From Fratercula arctica (lineage: Eukaryota > Chordata > Aves > Charadriiformes > Alcidae): DNA of 64,000 nucleotides. The stretch lies in NCBI GenBank assembly GCA_947846985.1, contig CANTUZ010000008.1:41806817-41870816 (forward strand), in the 5' to 3' direction. Positions 58,907 through 64,000 of this stretch are shown here, piece by piece (the stretch's first letter is position 1; every line of letters begins with the position of its first letter). The notes under the pieces are model-generated. The model worked only from the letters and a program-made list of their open reading frames with translations. It did no database searches and was not told the DNA's origin. The position numbers were made by a program, and so were the translations under genes.

Positions 58907-59560
58907 GAGCCGCCCACACATCCACCACCAACGAGCATCAGGTGCCAGGCTGCTGCCGCCACCGCCTTGTCTCCCATGCCCTGGGAGATAATGCTGCTGC
59001 TCAGCCCCCAGCCCCGGTGCCACCATCCTCTCTCAGCAGCGGGCAGTGTTTTTTCCCCTTTGCCATCGCAAGAAACGGGGGCTGTGGGTATGCCCCGGGC
59101 TGAGCCAAGGACGGGTCTGGCTCTTTCAGAGCAGCGCAGAAGGTACAAGCTCCCCGTGGCCTGAACCGTGGCTACGGACGGCGACTGCAAACACACCAGC
59201 TTGCAGAAGTAAACAACATAAATAAGCTGTTTTCTTCTTAAGGTATAGCGTTAACAAGTAGCTAACACATCCACAAACCATCTTCAGGAGAGAAACTTTG
59301 GCCAAAATTTTGCCTTAATGATTTTTAATTAAACTAGGTGCTTTTAAACAGCTGTAGGAGTTTAGCTTGCATCTATTTCTATTGCAAGTACTAAGCAACA
59401 AAGTAGTTTTAAACTTTAAATAAAGACATAAAATTACTATTTTTACACAGTATAATATAAATGTCAGTACGATGTTTCTATGGAATTACCAGGTTATTTC
59501 TTCCGTGTTGTCTTTCCACTCAAATATTGAATTGTGAAAAGTTCATCCCAACTGTTACCG

Positions 59561-59620
59561 GTTCTGTTTGGGGTTTTTTTCTGTTTGGGTGGGGTTTCAT
59601 TTGGGAAGGGGTTCCCCTTT
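59561..59620. repeat. T/G-rich low-complexity tract
   Basis: GTTTGGGG / T7 / TTTGGGTGGGG alternation; same class as 5347-5417. Confidence 0.75.
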
Positions 59621-62600
59621 CTACTGGTTGAGAAATATACAGGACCTCTGAATACCTGATAATATGAAACCCACCTCCCTGTCTACAGCATCCCAATGCA
59701 CGTTAGAAAACCAATCCTGTCGTTGCACAGTAGGCTGGAAGGCGAGAGATTTACATGGGCAAACACTGGTCCTTTAAACATTGCAAGACCACACTAAAAT
59801 CTCTCTGAATGCAGTTTATAGAAATAGGCTCATTTGTTGTAACGTTAGGACTAATGCATTGCTCTATAATAAATATCAAATGTTTTAATTATATCATAGC
59901 TACTAAAGACTATACGTGTTGCACACATACAGAACTTACATCAATGTCATACGCACACGTACCTTTATGTTCATATAGAAAACCAGTGTGCAAGATGCAA
60001 AGCAAGAGGAAGAATGTGCGTTTACCAATTATAAGTATGGCTGCATGTAGTGGATGTTGTTTTTCTTCAAACTAGAAAACCAAAAAAATTTGTTCTCTGA
60101 AAAAAACTGTTGCTACTTGCCATAAGCACTGATTAAAAGAAACAGAAAATGAAAAGACTCCTACCCATACGGGTCCTGTCATGCTTAAGGTTGGTATGTC
60201 AAATACCCATTTATAATTATTAAAATTAACGTATCATCTTCTCCCAACACAGGCTTGTTAAATCATTACAAAGTTTAGTCCAAAAGATCATCATTAAAAC
60301 AAACATCAGTTTTATGAGCTATCAAAATGTTTTGATGCTATAAAATACTGCCAAGTGTTTCTTCACTAATTCCTTCCTCCAGCACGTGCTTTGTCTTTTG
60401 TGAAAAGTGTCTTCCCATTGATCAAGACGGCAAACTCACAAGCCCGTGATTTCTGAAATAATAGCAAGATCCTCATCAGAACGATTTTCCTGGCATGTCA
60501 GCTGCTGGACAGATTTGCCATGAAACTCAAACCCCGTGCAAACAGAAATCGCTACATTCTTCCCCTTTACACGCGGTTCTCCCAGGGTTACCTGCAATTT
60601 TAGAGAGACTTTTTACATAGAATGTCTATTTAAGCAAAGCAGCAGCAATGACACACGGTCCCAGAACTGTAAGCACCGCCCTTACATATTCTGTGCAAAA
60701 TAAGGAGGATGACAAAGTGCCAGCTAACCCCCCCAAAACACCACGTGTGTGCAAGTGGAAAACTTTATGGAAACAGCAGTGCCGAAACAGAGGATAAAAT
60801 TCCTTAGAAGCTGGTACAAGATCATACATTCATTTATGGATGTTCCAAAGTGCAGTTCATCTGAAGTCATTTTGATTTTATTTCTAACACGTGCACTGTA
60901 AAATAGTATGGGAACACTCTTATTATTTTTTAGGTTGTTTAGTTTGACACAATCCTACCTTGCACTTGTAATAAAGGAAAAAGGTATCTTCTCCTAAAAA
61001 TTCTCCTACCACTACTAATGTTCAAATGTTGATGCCAGAGGTTCAAGTAAGTTTCAAATTTTGCCCACTTTTATTAAATTTCCAAATATTAACAAACAAG
61101 TTTTATTTTTCCTCAAATGAATACTCCACTTCTAAGGCATTTTCAGGAACCTCAAAAATTGCATTTATATTCTCAGTATCTAGCATACACTAATTTTTCA
61201 TGTGACTAAAGTACATGTTGTCATCATCTCAGTAACTGTTATAAGGCACGCAGGGTTTACAGAGGTCCATCTATCACTACAATGAACTAGTGAACGCATT
61301 CAGGGACCGTTAGTTATTGATTTATTTGCAATTATCCTTTATTTGCAATATGTCCCTATTACTCCCCTTTGCATTTCATCATACTGATTCAGTTTCGGGA
61401 CAGGTAGTGACCGTCATTCCGAGCTCCACATAACGATAAATAATGAAAACAAAGCTGTAAGATTACTTTGACATGCAGGTACGAAGCACTCCACTTGCCA
61501 GTGCTGGAGTAATGGATTCTTTGTAATAAGAAGCTAATTAATTGATTACAGTGGTTGCTAGCAATAAGTACTATATCAAATGGTGATATTATTGATTATT
61601 TATCACTGTAAATCAGCATAAATATTTTCAGCACTGCAGGAAGCGGACCCTACAGAATGTGTGAGTGAGGTGCTGCCGGACTGGCCTCCCCGGCACGCCA
61701 GCGGTGAAACAGCCATCTCCAGGACAGCCGGGCTCCATCACGCATAATGGTCACTTGGGAAGACAAACGCCATAATTCTGGACACATCCCCCCTTCCTCC
61801 TTCTTCCCCCAGCTTCATACACTGAGCATGACGCGATGTGGCATGGACTATCCCTTTGGTCAGCTGTCCCAGCTGTGTCCCCTCCCAACTTCTTATGCAC
61901 TCCCAGCCCACCCGCTGGTGGGGTGGCGTGAGGAGCAGAAAAGGCCTTGACTGCTGAGCAACAACCAGGAACACCAGTGTGCTAACAGGAGTATTCCTAC
62001 CCCAAACCAAACATAGGACTATACCAGCTGAACCACAACAAAGTCCTGCTCCATTCGGCATTTATTTCAAAGTGTTCTTACAGTGAAAACAACAACATAA
62101 GGACAGGAGCAGTTTCAAAAAAACAGCATTTCTGGAAAATGGCTTTTGGATCTTGGTATAAAATCCATTTCTGCTGGCGAGTCTTCTTCAGTTTCTCATT
62201 TCTGATCTGGAGTGCATGATTGCAAACTTCCGCTTGTTGGTATTGAAGCAAATGTAGAATTGTTACACCTCACTTTTCATCTGCAACACAGGATTCACAG
62301 TCACTTGTTTGCCTCTATGCTTCCCCAAGTTTACATTAATTTCTGCATTATCTTGCAAATTGCCTTTTTATTTCAAACTCCCCAAAGATCTAGTCATCTT
62401 ACTCGTACGGCTGCCTTGTCTTCCTCATGTCATTTCATTCTTTTAACTTTCATTTCTACCCTCAGCTGTCACACCAACACCTGAAATTGTTTCATTTTTT
62501 GTTGTGCTTCTGCCTTCAATCTGCATGCACTGAAGGCAATATTTGGCAAGAGCTGTCACACAGTAAAACTGGAAAAAAACCAACACAATTTTTACTCAAA

Positions 62601-63042
62601 GGAACTGCAGTTACTAAAGGCATTTAATATGTTTTTAAAGATCCTTTCTATGTGAACACAGCCATTGCTGCACATCAGATAAAAGGCCTGTAATGTTTCA
62701 GCCATAAACTGTATCTCTGGACCCCCTTTGTGTTTGCCCTGAAGGAAATCCTAATAAGATCTCCAACTTCCAGCCCCTAACTGATGAAAAAATCTGTAAT
62801 ACTCTGCCTCCTGATCAGACTCAGAAATTCAGTGGAATCACACTGGCAATTTTTTAGCTATTACAGAGATCATTTTTCTATGCTATGGAGAAAAACAAAG
62901 GACACATTCAGGATTGCAGTTCAACTACATAAAGTAATGCTCACTGAGACGTATCAAATGTCATTCCTCTCCCAATTTCTATCATTCTCACAATTAAACA
63001 CATACTTATCCTTTTTCTGGAGTCGAAAAAACGTTATGTTAA

Positions 63043-63062
63043 ATATATATATATATATATAT
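63043..63062. repeat. (AT)10 microsatellite
   Basis: Ten tandem AT units. Confidence 0.95.
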
Positions 63063-64000
63063 GGTGATAAATTTCAATAAAAAGATAACGGCATCCCTGA
63101 TTCTGTTCTCTCAGGATTATCTTCAGATGAATAGCTTGTTAAAACAATATCTTATTTATTCAGAATAGAAACATTTAAAAGAAAACTCATTTTAAAATTA
63201 AGAGACATCTTACACAAACACCTACTCTACATTCAGTTATCAATACACCATCCAGAAAGACTGGCAAGTCGAAAATACTTCCAGTCCTTTCACTGGTGCC
63301 AAGTCTCCTACTGGAACCCAGAGGCATTACTGCCCTGAGGGAACCCTATAGAGAAATTCAAGTTTTCTGATGCCTCATCTTTTGAGTCAGCTCATAGTAC
63401 TCCCTTCTCAGTCCTGTCAGTGAAGCAAAAGCTCAACTCGATTCCTGAAGCATTTCAGTATTGCCATCGATGTCTAGGATACACAGTGAGGACAACTTCC
63501 ATGGGAAACACCTTCTATGGCAGACAACCACATTTGCATGAAAAGAGGAAGAAAAAAATGTGCCGCAAGAGCGTAATTAAAACAGGCGACATAATCATGT
63601 TTGAGAAGCAGGATCCTAACTCCACATTTCCATGACTAAGTTAAGTTCTGTGCAATTTTTTTCATCCAAGGTTTTATTGCTAATACAAACACACACTATT
63701 TGTATATGTCTGTGACCTTAATACTGCCTTAATCACATTTTTTGGAGGCTTCTATCAAATTCATGAGTACATTATCGCAAAAAATTTCCTTTTCTGGCTC
63801 AGAATCTAATGAGAATGTAAAGAACAAAGCCGAAGATAAATTGCTATCATTACAGAAACTCAAAAGAGTAAAACTTAAATATTTCAGATTTTTTTTCTTT
63901 TTAATGTAAGACTTAAAAATTTTAACTTATAATACTACATAAAGGACACATGGATAAACCAGCACAGAATTACCTGGATATTCCTCGGGGGGTGGGGGAA

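Larger units (their letters stand above)
58907..64000. other. AT-rich non-coding stretch
   Basis: No gene recognised. GC is raised from 58907 to about 59170 with open frames on both strands and no recognisable product. Positions about 61470-61640 are a candidate conserved regulatory element. The window ends in a G-rich segment (about 63988-63998), possibly the start of another feature outside the window. Confidence 0.55.

Noticed and set aside
58790..59164. 124-codon frame starting in the minisatellite
   Set aside because: The open frame is a by-product of the 27-base period joined to a GC-richer segment; the minus strand is open as well.
61242..61252. TAAGGCACGC, matching the first ten bases of miR-124
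   Set aside because: The match stops after ten bases, and no complementary passenger arm is visible upstream to make a hairpin.

Overview
This window is vertebrate nuclear DNA, most likely from a bird (another sauropsid such as a turtle or crocodilian is possible). It is AT-rich (about 60% A+T by eye), has no operons or recognisable host exons, and its only clear protein similarity is to CR1 LINE retrotransposons. Nine CR1 copies show the typical features: 5' truncation, a 3' end related to ATTCTATGATTCT, and the ORF2 reverse transcriptase. The frequent (T)n(G)n / (A)n(C)n low-complexity tracts also fit an avian genome. I found no host coding sequence that I can name, and no rRNA or tRNA. The window is best read as intergenic DNA or a very long intron.

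Layout. 1-1.75 kb: non-coding, with a small GC/CpG-rich block at 485-625. 1.75-2.8 kb: two CR1 3' fragments in a row, both on the minus strand. 2.8-7.3 kb: AT-rich, with a stop-poor, higher-GC block near 5.5-5.9 kb. 7.3-8.8 kb: a minus-strand CR1 3' end beside a plus-strand CR1 reverse-transcriptase segment; the arrangement fits a 5'-inverted insertion or two insertions. 8.8-26.2 kb: long AT-rich DNA with short repeats, paired hairpins near 25.1 kb and several stretches that look like conserved non-coding DNA. 26.2-31.7 kb: three short CR1 pieces, one near-perfect palindrome (30197-30247), and a tail-to-tail inverted CR1 pair. 31.7-41.3 kb: AT-rich, with one exon-like interval at 35.1-35.3 kb. 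41.3-41.7 kb: a strong CpG island, the best promoter candidate. 42.5-43.5 kb: a 1 kb minus-strand CR1. 43.5-58.6 kb: AT-rich with long poly-T and poly-A runs and two exon-like intervals on the minus strand. 58.6-58.9 kb: a CR1 3' stub followed by a 27-bp minisatellite. 58.9-64 kb: AT-rich, with a homeodomain-site-dense stretch near 61.5 kb.

How it fits together. The only elements with a defensible function are the dead CR1 copies (about 4 kb, roughly 6% of the window) and the CpG island. All eleven A/T homopolymers of 13 or more in the first 38 kb are A on the plus strand, whereas the rest of the window is mixed (5 A, 6 T). Together with the CpG island this hints at a change in transcription direction near 38-42 kb, but this is inference. 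Open reading frames up to about 140 codons outside CR1 are no longer than chance predicts at this base composition, so I have not called them genes.
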